NCBI GenBank assembly: GCA_045864775.1
Contig: BTVR01000001.1
Coordinates: 496,001 to 560,000 of the forward strand
Origin: Macondimonas sp045864775
GTDB lineage: Bacteria > Pseudomonadota > Gammaproteobacteria > UBA5335
DNA: 64,000 nucleotides
Reading direction: 5' to 3'
How positions within the stretch are numbered: position 1 is the first letter of the stretch; every line of letters starts with the position of its first letter. The position numbers were made by a program, and so were the translations under genes. This document shows positions 40,944 through 49,792 of this stretch, one piece after another. The notes below the pieces were generated by a model. The model searched no databases. It was not told where the DNA came from and saw only the letters and a program-made list of their open reading frames with translations.

Positions 40944-41947
40944 GTCAGCACCACTTTGCCGAACTGCTGGCCGCTGGCCAGATGGTCGAATGCCGCGCCG
41001 GCCTCGTGCCACGGCCAGGTCCGGTCGATCACCGGCTTGAGCCCGGTCGTGTCGACCGCCCGGCTCAAGTCCTCGAGCATGCGCCGGCTGCCCACGAACA
41101 GCCCCTGCAGGCGGACGCTGCGCATGAGCACCCGGCGCAGATCGATCTGACTGGACACCCCCGACAAGACGCCGATGATCGCGATCCGCCCGCCCGGACG
41201 CACGGCCTCGATGGACTGCGCCAAGGTGCCCGAGCCACCGACCTCGACGACGTCATCCACCCCGCGCCCATCGGTCAGCGCCTGGACGGCCTTGCCCCAG
41301 TCGGGAGCAGCGGCACTGCAGACGCCGGCGCTGGCCCCAAGCGACTGGGCCCGGGTCAGTTTTTCCTCGCTGCGGGACACGACGATGACTCGCGCCCCAT
41401 GCGCACACGCGATCTGCAAGGCGAACAGAGATACGCCACCCGTGCCGATCACGAGCACGGTGTCGCCCGATTTGATCCCGCCTTGCGCCACGAGCGCGTG
41501 CCACGCGGTGACGCCGGCGCAGGGCAGGCAGGCCGCCTCGGCATCGGAAAGCGAGGCGGGACTGCGCACCAAGCCGGTTTCGGGCAGGATGACCGCCTCG
41601 GACAACATCCCGTCGAGCGGTCCGCCGAGGGTGCGCCGGCCGCAGCGGCCGTCCACCTCGCCGTCCAGCCAGTCTTGCGCGAACGCGCCCATGACGCGAT
41701 CGCCTGGACGCCAGGTGGTGACGCCCTCGCCCACGGCCTCCACCGTGCCGGCGCCGTCCGAACAGGGAATGAGCGGCAAGGGCTGACGGGGGTTGTACAA
41801 GCCCAGCAACATCATCAGATCGCGGTAGTTGAGCGACACCGCGCCCATGCGGATGCGGACCTGCCCGGGACCGGGCGCGGGCAGTGCGCGCTCGGAGCGC
41901 CTCAGCCCGTCCTTGCCAAAGCGAGCGATCTCCATTACCTGAACCAT
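40937..41947 (-). CDS. Zinc-independent MDR oxidoreductase
   Basis: A 336-residue medium-chain dehydrogenase. An N-terminal GroES-like domain has NYRDLMMLLGLY and GDRVMGAF. The Rossmann motif GTGGVSLFALQIA lies near 166-178. Zinc-ligand residues of alcohol dehydrogenases are missing, as in quinone-reductase-like NADPH oxidoreductases. Start 41947 has AGGAGG 6 nt upstream; ATG 41953 abuts that site and is unlikely. It probably shares a transcript with the flavin oxidase. The substrate is unknown. Confidence 0.88.
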   Translation of the reverse strand: MVQVMEIARFGKDGLRRSERALPAPGPGQVRIRMGAVSLNYRDLMMLLGLYNPRQPLPLIPCSDGAGTVEAVGEGVTTWRPGDRVMGAFAQDWLDGEVDGRCGRRTLGGPLDGMLSEAVILPETGLVRSPASLSDAEAACLPCAGVTAWHALVAQGGIKSGDTVLVIGTGGVSLFALQIACAHGARVIVVSRSEEKLTRAQSLGASAGVCSAAAPDWGKAVQALTDGRGVDDVVEVGGSGTLAQSIEAVRPGGRIAIIGVLSGVSSQIDLRRVLMRSVRLQGLFVGSRRMLEDLSRAVDTTGLKPVIDRTWPWHEAGAAFDHLASGQQFGKVVLTW

Positions 41948-41995
41948 CGGCATCCTCCTGTCGGCCGCTGTGCCGGCGCCGCCTTCCCCGGGTCC

Positions 41996-43420
41996 CTAAA
42001 GAAACGGCGAAAACAGCCGCGCGACCCCGTCCCGCAACTTGATCGGCAGGGAACGCGCGTCGACATCCGCCAAGGTGCAGGGCCGGGCCGTGCGGATGCG
42101 TGCCGCCACGAGCGCCGCCAGGGAACGGCCCGATTCTCGATCATAACATTCGAGATTGCACTCGAAATTCAGCCGCAGGCTGCGCGGATCCCAGTTCGCG
42201 GAGCCCAGAAATACCCATGCATCATCCACGACCATGAGCTTGCTGTGATCGAATGCGCCGGTACTGAACCAGACGCGGCAGCCATGCCCGAGTACCTGCC
42301 AGAGCTGGCCCATCATCGCCCAATGCACGAACGGCAAGTTGTTGTGCGCCGGCACCAGGATGTCGACCTCCACGCCGCGCAGAGCCGCCAGATTGAGCGC
42401 ATTGACGAGGCTTCGATCCGGCAGGAAATAGGGCGTCATGATGCACACCCGACGCTTGGCCATGCTGAGCGCGCCCATGAAGACCCAGGACAGCTGATCC
42501 AGATCCTCGTCGGGTCCGTCGGGAACCGCCCGCGCGATTACCGCTCCGACCGGCATCAGCGCTGGAAACCAGGCATCCCCGTACAAATGCTCACCCGCCG
42601 CGAAATCCCAATCCTGCGCAAAGATCTCCTGCAGTTGGCGCACCACGGGCCCTTCGACACGGAAATGCAGGTCCTGCGTGAACCGTCTTCCGCTGCTGCG
42701 GCAGTGATGGACCCGAAGATTCATGCCGCCGGTAAAACCGATGCGACCATCACAGACGAGCAACTTGCGGTGATTGCGCAAGTTGAGACCCACCAGCCAA
42801 CTGGCGCGCTTGCCCGGCAGAAAGCGCGCCACGCGCAAACCCGCATCCTGCAGGACGGACACCATGGGCGGCCAGGAATAGCGCTCGCCTGCGGCATCGA
42901 TCAGGACCCTGACCTCCACGCCCCGCGCTTGTGCACGAACGAGTGCATCTCGAAAGGCCCGCCCCACCCGGTCGTTCCCGAAGATGTAGGTCGCCAGGGT
43001 GATGCTGACGCGCGCTTGCTCGATCGCCGCAAGCATGGCCGCGAAGGCCGCATCACCGTCGACCAGCGTGGTCACGGCGTTTCCTGAAAGCACGGGCAAG
43101 CCCGTGACGCGGCTCACCAGCGCGGCCATCTCCGTCAGATGGCCATCCTCCGGCCCCATCGCCAGACGCAACTCGACCGTCCCGGCGCCCGGCGACCTAC
43201 CTTGCGGCCGAACGGGGCGACGGAGGTTGCTCGCCTGACGCCGCAAGCGATTGACGCCCAGCAGCAGATACAGCAGGGCGCCGCCCACCGGTAAAAACCA
43301 GATGATGGCGACCCACAGCGCCGCGGCACGGGCGTCCCGCTTCACCAGCACCACGTGTCCGGTCATCCAGAGGGACAGCGCGGTGACGAGCAGGGCAGAC
43401 AGGCTGTACCACAGCTCCAT
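41996..43420 (-). CDS. Cardiolipin synthase-like phospholipase D protein
   Basis: A 474-residue membrane enzyme. Two N-terminal helices (PLDc_N) precede two PLD motifs, NHRKLLVCDGRIGFTGG (near 215-231) and DHSKLMVVDDAWVFLGSANWD (near 393-413). This is the ClsA layout, which condenses phosphatidylglycerol into cardiolipin. Length is close to E. coli ClsA (486). It lies 12 nt downstream of the HemD-family gene. No clear ribosome site precedes the ATG. Confidence 0.92.
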   Translation of the reverse strand: MELWYSLSALLVTALSLWMTGHVVLVKRDARAAALWVAIIWFLPVGGALLYLLLGVNRLRRQASNLRRPVRPQGRSPGAGTVELRLAMGPEDGHLTEMAALVSRVTGLPVLSGNAVTTLVDGDAAFAAMLAAIEQARVSITLATYIFGNDRVGRAFRDALVRAQARGVEVRVLIDAAGERYSWPPMVSVLQDAGLRVARFLPGKRASWLVGLNLRNHRKLLVCDGRIGFTGGMNLRVHHCRSSGRRFTQDLHFRVEGPVVRQLQEIFAQDWDFAAGEHLYGDAWFPALMPVGAVIARAVPDGPDEDLDQLSWVFMGALSMAKRRVCIMTPYFLPDRSLVNALNLAALRGVEVDILVPAHNNLPFVHWAMMGQLWQVLGHGCRVWFSTGAFDHSKLMVVDDAWVFLGSANWDPRSLRLNFECNLECYDRESGRSLAALVAARIRTARPCTLADVDARSLPIKLRDGVARLFSPFL

Positions 43421-43432
43421 GGCAGGGGCTGG

Positions 43433-44272
43433 TCAGCAATCGGCCGGAGCGGAACCGGTAAACAGACGCACCAGCTCGCTGACCAGCGGCTTCATGAAGA
43501 AACTCTCACCGGGCATGACATCGACCCGAATCCCCAGCCGTTCGAGATCCGCCGCAACCACCGGCCCCACGGCAGCCACACGGGTGCGGGACATGCCGCG
43601 CTCAAGCGCGTCCAGCACACCCGCCGTTTGCGCGACCTCGCGCAAGCGTCGGCACTGCGGTTGGCTGGTAAACAGGATGGCGTCGATGCGGCCGTCATCC
43701 AGGGCGTGGATGAGGGACACGACCTGGTCATCGTCTGATTTGGGGGCATAGACGTAGGGCGCCACGGGACGCGGGTTTGCGCCGGCCTCGCGCAGGGCCG
43801 TCATGAGCGGGAGGTTGGGCTCTTCCCCATAGAGCTGCACACCGACGTCCTTTCCGACCAGATCGATCTGCCGCAAGGTCTCGATGACGCCCGCCGTGGT
43901 CGGCGCCGCGGCGCTCCAGCGTGGTTCGAGTCCAAGTTCCTTGAGCACACGCGCCGGCTTCGGACCGCGCACGAGAAAAGGCTGGTGTGCCAACGCCTCA
44001 TGGAAAGACTGCGTCATACCGCGGCGCTCGGCGGCGCCGAGCAGACGACGCAAGCCTTCGCCTGTCAGCAGTATGGTCAATGCCGGCGGCGTATCGATAA
44101 AGGCCTGCATCCACGCAGCCACCGCCGCTTGGTCGGGATGATCGAAGATGCCCACCATGGGACAACGCCAGATGCCGGCCCCGCGCCGCTCGAGCAGCCC
44201 CGCCAGCACGTCGAGCATCCGGGTTTCGGGCAGCGCGATGGTTCGCCCTGCGAGTGGCAGATCGGTAACCAT
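43433..44272 (-). CDS. HemD-family protein (uroporphyrinogen-III synthase fold)
   Basis: A 279-residue protein with two alternating HemD-like halves: an N-terminal LAGRTIALPETR, a central GKDVGVQLYGEE and a C-terminal DAILFTSQPQCRRL with VAAVGPVVAADLERLGI. It is away from hemC, so it may be a second HemD-type protein rather than the main haem-pathway enzyme. GAGGAG lies 5 nt before the start. The neighbours (cls, MaoC) give no pathway hint. Confidence 0.8.
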   Translation of the reverse strand: MVTDLPLAGRTIALPETRMLDVLAGLLERRGAGIWRCPMVGIFDHPDQAAVAAWMQAFIDTPPALTILLTGEGLRRLLGAAERRGMTQSFHEALAHQPFLVRGPKPARVLKELGLEPRWSAAAPTTAGVIETLRQIDLVGKDVGVQLYGEEPNLPLMTALREAGANPRPVAPYVYAPKSDDDQVVSLIHALDDGRIDAILFTSQPQCRRLREVAQTAGVLDALERGMSRTRVAAVGPVVAADLERLGIRVDVMPGESFFMKPLVSELVRLFTGSAPADC

Positions 44273-44292
44273 CGCGGCTCCTCGAAGACGAC

Positions 44293-44754
44293 CTACGGGT
44301 AATAAAGACTCAGGGTTTCAGCGACACAGCAAGGCTTGTCCTGCCCTTCCCGCTCCACGCTGAGCTGGGTCACGGTCTGGATGGCGCCGGCGATTTCACG
44401 CACACCCTTGAGCGTCACCCGCACCCGGATGCGGCTGCCGACCGGCACCGGGGCCGTGAAGCGCAGCTTGTTCATGCCGTAGTTGACGCCCATGCGCATG
44501 CCCTGGATTTGGATCACCTCATCCACCAATGCCGGCGTGAGCGCGATGGTCAGATAGCCATGCGCGATGGTCATGCCGTGCGGTGACTCCCGTCGGCAGC
44601 GCTCGACATCGGTATGGATCCACTGGTTGTCACCCGTCGCCTGGGCGAACTGGTCGATCCGTTGCTGCGTCACTTCGACCCAATCGCTGACGCCGACCTC
44701 CTGGCCCACCAACTCCTTCATCTCGGCGACGCCATTGATCACCCGCTTGGCCAT
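44293..44754 (-). CDS. MaoC-like (R)-specific enoyl-CoA hydratase
   Basis: A 153-residue hot-dog-fold dehydratase. The hydratase motif is visible as QFAQATGDNQWIHTD (catalytic Asp and His) followed by MTIAHGYLT. The open frame extends upstream to 44940 but homology begins at MAKRVING (44754), with GGGAG 10 nt before. It would hydrate trans-2-enoyl-CoA in fatty acid or polyester metabolism. It lies 20 nt before the HemD-family gene on the same strand. Confidence 0.88.
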   Translation of the reverse strand: MAKRVINGVAEMKELVGQEVGVSDWVEVTQQRIDQFAQATGDNQWIHTDVERCRRESPHGMTIAHGYLTIALTPALVDEVIQIQGMRMGVNYGMNKLRFTAPVPVGSRIRVRVTLKGVREIAGAIQTVTQLSVEREGQDKPCCVAETLSLYYP

Positions 44755-44885
44755 ACGATTCGCACTCCCGGAAGACTGTCGTTGGTCGCCCGAGACGCTG
44801 ATCGGGTCCGCAGGCGCGGCACGGTGCCCCATGCCTGAATTGTGCGACTTTAGCGCAGCAGGCGGGACGGGGAGAAGAGGACGGG

Positions 44886-45380
44886 TCAATCCGGACGCTG
44901 CGAACCTGCCGCGTGCGAGCGGGACACCTGTGGCGGGCAATCCCCGCCGAAGCGGTAACCTCTATCGAGGCAGAGGCGTAACCATTTGCCCAGCATGACG
45001 TTGATCGCCCAGCGCTCCGACGGCTCCAGCAGCGGATTGCCCCGCCGAAACGCCGGGGCGGGAAATCGCAGGGCTTCACACTGGCGAGCGTCGTGATAGA
45101 CACGCAGCTCGAGATCAGGCAGCGGCTGCGGCGCGCAGGCCTCGCCGAACCGATGCGTGAGGTGGTAAGTGGTCGTGAAGCGCTCCCGCTCCAGCACGGA
45201 CAGATACAGCGCCGGCAGCCGCCCGGGCCGGGCGACGCCACCACTCGGGTAGGGGCCGCGCGTCCCCAGCAGATGGCACAGCGCGGCGTAATTTTGTTCG
45301 TACAGCGCCATCAGCGCGGTCAGGGGTGGACCACGATCGAGAGCGGCTGGCGCGATGTTCGATGAAGACGGATCTGACAC
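44886..45380 (-). CDS. DUF1249 protein (YqiB-like)
   Basis: A 164-residue cytosolic protein. The family blocks are clear: LMALYEQNYAALCHLL, YLSVLERERFTTTYHLTH, LRVYHDARQCEAL and INVMLGKWLRLCLDRGY. The start is GTG 45380 with a poor ribosome site, giving about 20 residues before the conserved region. The function of the family is unknown. It is divergent from the ferritin-like gene. Confidence 0.82.
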   Translation of the reverse strand: MSDPSSSNIAPAALDRGPPLTALMALYEQNYAALCHLLGTRGPYPSGGVARPGRLPALYLSVLERERFTTTYHLTHRFGEACAPQPLPDLELRVYHDARQCEALRFPAPAFRRGNPLLEPSERWAINVMLGKWLRLCLDRGYRFGGDCPPQVSRSHAAGSQRPD

Positions 45381-45463
45381 AAAAAGCCCCGCCCATGATT
45401 CGGGAAACGATTGTGCTAAGGTGACCTGCGACCCAACCCATCAGCAAGGATCAGGGAGCCGCA

Positions 45464-45781
45464 ATGGCACATGAAGGCTATCACGAATCCATTGGCGAAC
45501 TGCGCGTCGAGACCCGGGATCTGCACCGCGCCATCAGCTCGCTGATGGAGGAGCTGGAGGCCGTCGACTGGTATCAGCAGCGCATCGACGCCTGTCAGGA
45601 CCCGGAACTGGCTGCGATCCTGGCCCATAACCGGGACGAGGAAAAAGAGCATGCAGCCATGCTGATCGAATGGCTGCGCCGCAGGGACGCGCGCTTCGAC
45701 AAGGAGCTGCGCGATTATCTCTTCACGGACAAGCCCTTGGTGGCGCTCGAGAAAAACCACACTGCAGCCGCGAGCGAGTGA
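45464..45781 (+). CDS. Encapsulated-ferritin (EncFtn) homologue without targeting tail
   Basis: A 105-residue two-helix ferritin-like protein. MEELEAVDWYQQRIDA and LAHNRDEEKEHAAMLIEWLRRRDARF match EncFtn of Rhodospirillum rubrum. Glu30, Glu60 and His63 correspond to its ferroxidase ligands Glu32, Glu62 and His65. The C-terminus ends ALEKNHTAAASE and lacks the SLxIGSLK-type encapsulin-docking tail, and no encapsulin shell gene lies in this window. It is followed 53 nt later by a membrane protein gene. Iron oxidation in an annular decamer is expected, with storage partner unknown. Confidence 0.88.
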   Translation: MAHEGYHESIGELRVETRDLHRAISSLMEELEAVDWYQQRIDACQDPELAAILAHNRDEEKEHAAMLIEWLRRRDARFDKELRDYLFTDKPLVALEKNHTAAASE

Positions 45782-45834
45782 ACCTTGCGGCCCGCGACGT
45801 TCCATAACATCATGACTTGACGAGGGACTCCATC

Positions 45835-46323
45835 ATGACCAACGGCTTCGATTTGCGGCGCTTGGTACTGCTGCTGACGGGCATCATCTTCGGCGGCTTT
45901 GGACTGCTGTGCCTGCTCTACCCCGAACTGCCGACGACGATGACGGGCATTGATCTGGCCACGCAGACGGCGCAGATCGAAGCCCAGGCCGTGTATGGCG
46001 GCCTTCAGCTCGGCCTGGGCGTCCTGCTGCTGTGCTGCGCCTTCGTGCCCAAGTGGTCGGTCATGGGCGCATGGATCGTCGTTGCACAGGTCGGCGGACT
46101 CGCGCTGGCACGCGGCGCCGGGGTGGCCAACCACGGCTGGGACAGCATCTATACGACGCTGGCGCTGCTGTATGAATCCTCTACCGCTCTCACCGCTTTA
46201 CTGACGATCTTCGTCAACCCGCCCCTGAGACGGAAACCGCCGGAACCCGCCTTCAGCGTAACGCCCATCGGGGCGCCTGCCGCGCCGCAAACCGTCAGCG
46301 ATCCCTACTCGCCATTGCCCTGA
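45835..46323 (+). CDS. Small inner membrane protein (DUF4345-like)
   Basis: A 162-residue protein with four predicted membrane helices (about 8-27, 49-70, 76-96, 107-127). The LLLTGIIFGGFGLLCLLYPE start is DUF4345-like. The tail is proline-rich and probably cytosolic or unstructured. Start 45835 has GAGGGA 8 nt upstream. It may be cotranscribed with the ferritin-like gene. The function is unknown. Confidence 0.7.
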   Translation: MTNGFDLRRLVLLLTGIIFGGFGLLCLLYPELPTTMTGIDLATQTAQIEAQAVYGGLQLGLGVLLLCCAFVPKWSVMGAWIVVAQVGGLALARGAGVANHGWDSIYTTLALLYESSTALTALLTIFVNPPLRRKPPEPAFSVTPIGAPAAPQTVSDPYSPLP

Positions 46324-46346
46324 CGCCTGGCGGGCCCTGGCGCGCA

Positions 46347-47171
46347 TCAAAAAAAGCGCCGTGGCACGCCGGTCTGGTCGACGATCGTGGAGGCAATCTC
46401 TTCAATGGACTTGAAGGTGGAATTGATCCACGGAATCGATTCCACCTCGAACAGACGCTGCGCTTCATGGATTTCCCAGGCGCACTGCCTGGGCGAGGAA
46501 TAAGGGCTGTTGGGGCGGCGCTCGGAACGGATCTGCACCAGCCGTTCGGGGTCGATGCTGAGGCCGTAGAGTTTCTTGCGGTGCGGCGCCAATCGCTCGG
46601 GCAGCACCATGGCGCGCAGGTCGTCCTCGATCAGGGGATAGTTGGCGGCGCGCAGGCCGAACTGCAGCGCCAGATAGAGGCAGGTCGGCGTCTTGCCGCA
46701 GCGTGAGACGCCGACCAGGATGATGTCCGCCTGACGATAGTTGTGGGGTGAGTTCCCATCGTCGTTCTCCAGCGAAAAATGCATCGCTTCGATGCGTGCC
46801 TGATAGGCCCGCTGGTTGGCGATGCCGTGCGCCCTCCCCGCGCTGTGCGTCGATTCCTGCCCCAATTCCATCTCGAGCGGATCGATGAAGGTGCCGAACA
46901 GATCCAACAGATAACCCTTGCTTTCCTGCAGCAGCGAGATGACACGGTCGTCCACCAGCGTGCAGAAGAGGATCGGCCGCACGCCGTCCTCCACCGCGGC
47001 GCGATTGATCATGTCGACGGTGCGCCGCGCCTTGTCTTCGTTCTGGATGAACGGCACGCTGATCTGGCGGAATTCCACGCCATCGAACTGGGTCAGCAGG
47101 CTGCCGCCCAGTGTTTCGGCCGTGATGCCCGTGCGGTCCGAGAGATAGAAGACGGTACGTTTGTGGGCCAT
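46347..47171 (-). CDS. ppsR: PEP synthase regulatory kinase/phosphorylase
   Basis: A 274-residue DUF299 protein that inactivates PEP synthase by ADP-dependent phosphorylation and reactivates it by phosphorolysis. The start FYLSDRTGITAETLGGSLL and the P-loop VGVSRCGKTPTCLYLA (near 149-164) are conserved. Length matches E. coli PpsR (277). It is divergent from its target ppsA across a 178-nt gap. Confidence 0.94.
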   Translation of the reverse strand: MAHKRTVFYLSDRTGITAETLGGSLLTQFDGVEFRQISVPFIQNEDKARRTVDMINRAAVEDGVRPILFCTLVDDRVISLLQESKGYLLDLFGTFIDPLEMELGQESTHSAGRAHGIANQRAYQARIEAMHFSLENDDGNSPHNYRQADIILVGVSRCGKTPTCLYLALQFGLRAANYPLIEDDLRAMVLPERLAPHRKKLYGLSIDPERLVQIRSERRPNSPYSSPRQCAWEIHEAQRLFEVESIPWINSTFKSIEEIASTIVDQTGVPRRFF

Positions 47172-47349
47172 CTGTGATAACCTTCGTGCGCTAAAAACCC
47201 GCATCTTTCAGCATGCTCGCGACGCAGCGCGGGTATCGAAAGGAAACTTCATGGCAGGTTAGGCGACTTTCACAGGCGCTTCAACCGGGCCGGTACGGGC
47301 TCGCCGGCACCCCATGCCGGCATTCTCTCGAAACCTGGGGAGTTCGGTC

Positions 47350-49731
47350 TTGGAAAGCTATGTCATTGGGTTCGACGGCTTGGGAATGGACGACGTGGAT
47401 CGCGTGGGCGGCAAGAATGCGTCGCTCGGCGAGATGATCAGCAATTTGCGCTCCGCCGGCGTCCATGTTCCCGACGGCTTCGCCACCACCGCCCAGGCAT
47501 ATCGGGACTTCCTGCGTGAGACCGGCCTGCAGGACCGCATCAATGCCAGCCTCGCCGCCCTCGATGTCGACGATGTCGCGGCGCTGACCCGCACCGGCGC
47601 CCAGATCCGTGGCTGGATCATGGACGCGCCGCTCCCCCAGCGATTGAATGACGAGATCACGACCGCTTACGAGCAGATGATGCGGGACGCCGGTGGCGGG
47701 ATCTCGGTCGCGGTGCGCTCCTCGGCCACCGCCGAAGACCTGCCCGACGCTTCCTTTGCCGGACAGCAGGAAACTTTCCTCAACGTCGATGGGCTCGACG
47801 CCGTCCTGCACGCCATCAAGGAGGTTTTCGCCTCGCTCTACAACGACCGGGCGATTTCCTATCGCGTCCACAAGGGCTTCGATCACAGCCACGTGGCGCT
47901 TTCGGCCGGCATCCAGCGCATGGTGCGCAGCGACGTCGGCGCCTCGGGCGTCATGTTTACGCTGGATACCGAATCGGGCTTCAACGGCGTCGTGTTCATC
48001 ACGGCCTCCTATGGCCTCGGCGAGATGGTGGTTCAGGGCGCGGTCAACCCGGATGAGTTCTATGTCCGCAAGGCCGGCCTTGAATCCGGTCATCCGGCCG
48101 TGCTCCGACGCGTGCTGGGCACCAAGCTGATCAAGATGATCTACGCCGACCCGGCCGCGGGCGGCAAACGCGTCGAAACCGTGCCGGTCGCCGAGGCCGA
48201 GCGGACGCGTTTCTGCCTCACCGACGCCGAAATCGAGGAATTGGGGCGTCAGGCCCTGATCATCGAGAAGCATTACGGCCGCCCCATGGACATCGAATGG
48301 GGCAAGGACGGCCGCGACGGCAAGATCTATATCCTTCAGGCCCGCCCGGAAACGGTCAAGAGCAATATCGGGCACCGGACGCTCGAGCGGTATCTGCTCA
48401 AGGACAAGCCGGGCGCGCCCCTGGCGCAAGGCCGCGCCATCGGTCAGAAGATCGGCGCGGGCCCGGTTCGTGTCATCACGGACATCTCCCAGATGGACCG
48501 CGTCCAGGCGGGCGACGTGCTGGTGACCGACATGACCGACCCGGATTGGGAACCGATCATGAAGCGCGCCGCGGCCATCGTCACCAATCGCGGCGGGCGC
48601 ACCTGCCACGCGGCCATCATCGCACGCGAACTGGGCATCCCCGCGGTGGTAGGCTGCGGCAACGCCACCGATCAAGTCACGGATGGCACACCGGTCACGG
48701 TATCCTGCGCCGAAGGCGACACCGGGATGGTCTACCCCGGTTTGCTGGCCTTCGAGCTGCGCACGGCGGAACTCGACGCCATGCCCGAGATTCCCGTCAA
48801 GATCATGATGAATGTGGGCAACCCGGACCGCGCTTTCGATTTCGCCATGCTGCCGCACAACGGCATCGGCCTGGCGCGCCTCGAATTCATCATCAACCGC
48901 ATGATCGGCGTGCATCCGAAGGCGCTGTTGCATCTCTCCGAGCAGCCGCCCGAGCTGCAAGCCCAGATTCGCCGGCAAATGGCCGGCTACGAGGATCCGG
49001 TCGAGTTCTACGTCACCCGCTTGACCGAGGGCATCGCCACCCTGGCCGCGGCGTTCTGGCCGCATCCGGTGATCGTGCGCACCTCGGACTTCAAGTCCAA
49101 CGAATACGCCAACCTCATCGGGGGCGCCCAGTACGAGCCCCATGAGGAAAATCCCATGCTCGGCTTCCGCGGCGCCTCGCGCTATGTGTCGGAAGACTTC
49201 AAGCCCTGTTTCGAGCTTGAATGCCGAGCCCTCAAGCGGGTCCGCAACGAGATGGGCCTCACCAACGTTCAGGTCATGATTCCCTTCGTGCGCACCCCCG
49301 AAGGCGCCCGCAAGGTGACCGCATTGCTGGCCGAAAACGGGCTCAAGCGGGGCGAGAACGGGCTCAAGCTGATCATGATGTGCGAGCTGCCCTCCAATGC
49401 CCTGCTGGCCGATGAGTTCCTGCAGCATTTCGACGGCTTCTCGATCGGTTCGAACGACCTGACGCAGCTGACCCTGGGGCTCGACCGGGATTCGGCGGTG
49501 GTCGCCGGCATGTTCGATGAGCGCAACGCCGCCGTCAAAAAACTCCTGTCCATGGCGATCAGCGCCTGCCGGGCCCAGGATAAGTATGTCGGGATCTGCG
49601 GCCAGGGGCCCTCGGATCATCCCGATCTGGCGAAATGGCTGCTGGAACAGGGCATCCAGAGCATGTCGCTCAATCCCGATACGGTGATCCCCACCTGGCT
49701 TTATCTGGCCGAAGCCAAACCGACCGCTTGA
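47350..49731 (+). CDS. ppsA: Phosphoenolpyruvate synthase
   Basis: A 793-residue enzyme that makes PEP from pyruvate and ATP for gluconeogenesis. GMDDVDRVGGKNASLGEM opens the ATP-grasp domain. The phosphohistidine swivel domain has GGRTCHAAIIARELGIPAVVG (His near residue 419). The PEP-binding TIM barrel ends with the IGICGQGPSD-type cysteine loop (here VGICGQGPSDHPDL). The start is TTG 47350 with GGGAG 7 nt upstream, giving almost the E. coli length (792); an in-frame ATG at 47314 is less likely. Confidence 0.95.
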   Translation: MESYVIGFDGLGMDDVDRVGGKNASLGEMISNLRSAGVHVPDGFATTAQAYRDFLRETGLQDRINASLAALDVDDVAALTRTGAQIRGWIMDAPLPQRLNDEITTAYEQMMRDAGGGISVAVRSSATAEDLPDASFAGQQETFLNVDGLDAVLHAIKEVFASLYNDRAISYRVHKGFDHSHVALSAGIQRMVRSDVGASGVMFTLDTESGFNGVVFITASYGLGEMVVQGAVNPDEFYVRKAGLESGHPAVLRRVLGTKLIKMIYADPAAGGKRVETVPVAEAERTRFCLTDAEIEELGRQALIIEKHYGRPMDIEWGKDGRDGKIYILQARPETVKSNIGHRTLERYLLKDKPGAPLAQGRAIGQKIGAGPVRVITDISQMDRVQAGDVLVTDMTDPDWEPIMKRAAAIVTNRGGRTCHAAIIARELGIPAVVGCGNATDQVTDGTPVTVSCAEGDTGMVYPGLLAFELRTAELDAMPEIPVKIMMNVGNPDRAFDFAMLPHNGIGLARLEFIINRMIGVHPKALLHLSEQPPELQAQIRRQMAGYEDPVEFYVTRLTEGIATLAAAFWPHPVIVRTSDFKSNEYANLIGGAQYEPHEENPMLGFRGASRYVSEDFKPCFELECRALKRVRNEMGLTNVQVMIPFVRTPEGARKVTALLAENGLKRGENGLKLIMMCELPSNALLADEFLQHFDGFSIGSNDLTQLTLGLDRDSAVVAGMFDERNAAVKKLLSMAISACRAQDKYVGICGQGPSDHPDLAKWLLEQGIQSMSLNPDTVIPTWLYLAEAKPTA

Positions 49732-49752
49732 ACTCTTTGGTGCCCCGCTTTC

Positions 49753-49780
49753 CCGGGCCGGCGTCGACCCGCCGGCCCGG
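49753..49780 (+). terminator. Hairpin after ppsA
   Basis: A perfect 11-bp GC stem, CCGGGCCGGCG (49753-49763) with CGCCGGCCCGG (49770-49780) and a 6-nt loop, lies 22 nt past the ppsA stop. No U-run follows, so it may stabilise mRNA or act as a weak terminator. Confidence 0.4.
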
Positions 49781-49792
49781 TACTCGCAATCC

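Noticed and set aside
40907..43087. A 726-codon plus-strand frame across the MDR and cardiolipin-synthase-like genes
   Set aside because: It crosses two well-supported minus-strand genes and their junction, with shadow-like composition.
45835..46323. The gene after the ferritin-like gene as an encapsulin shell
   Set aside because: It codes for a four-helix membrane protein of 162 residues, with no resemblance to the HK97 fold.
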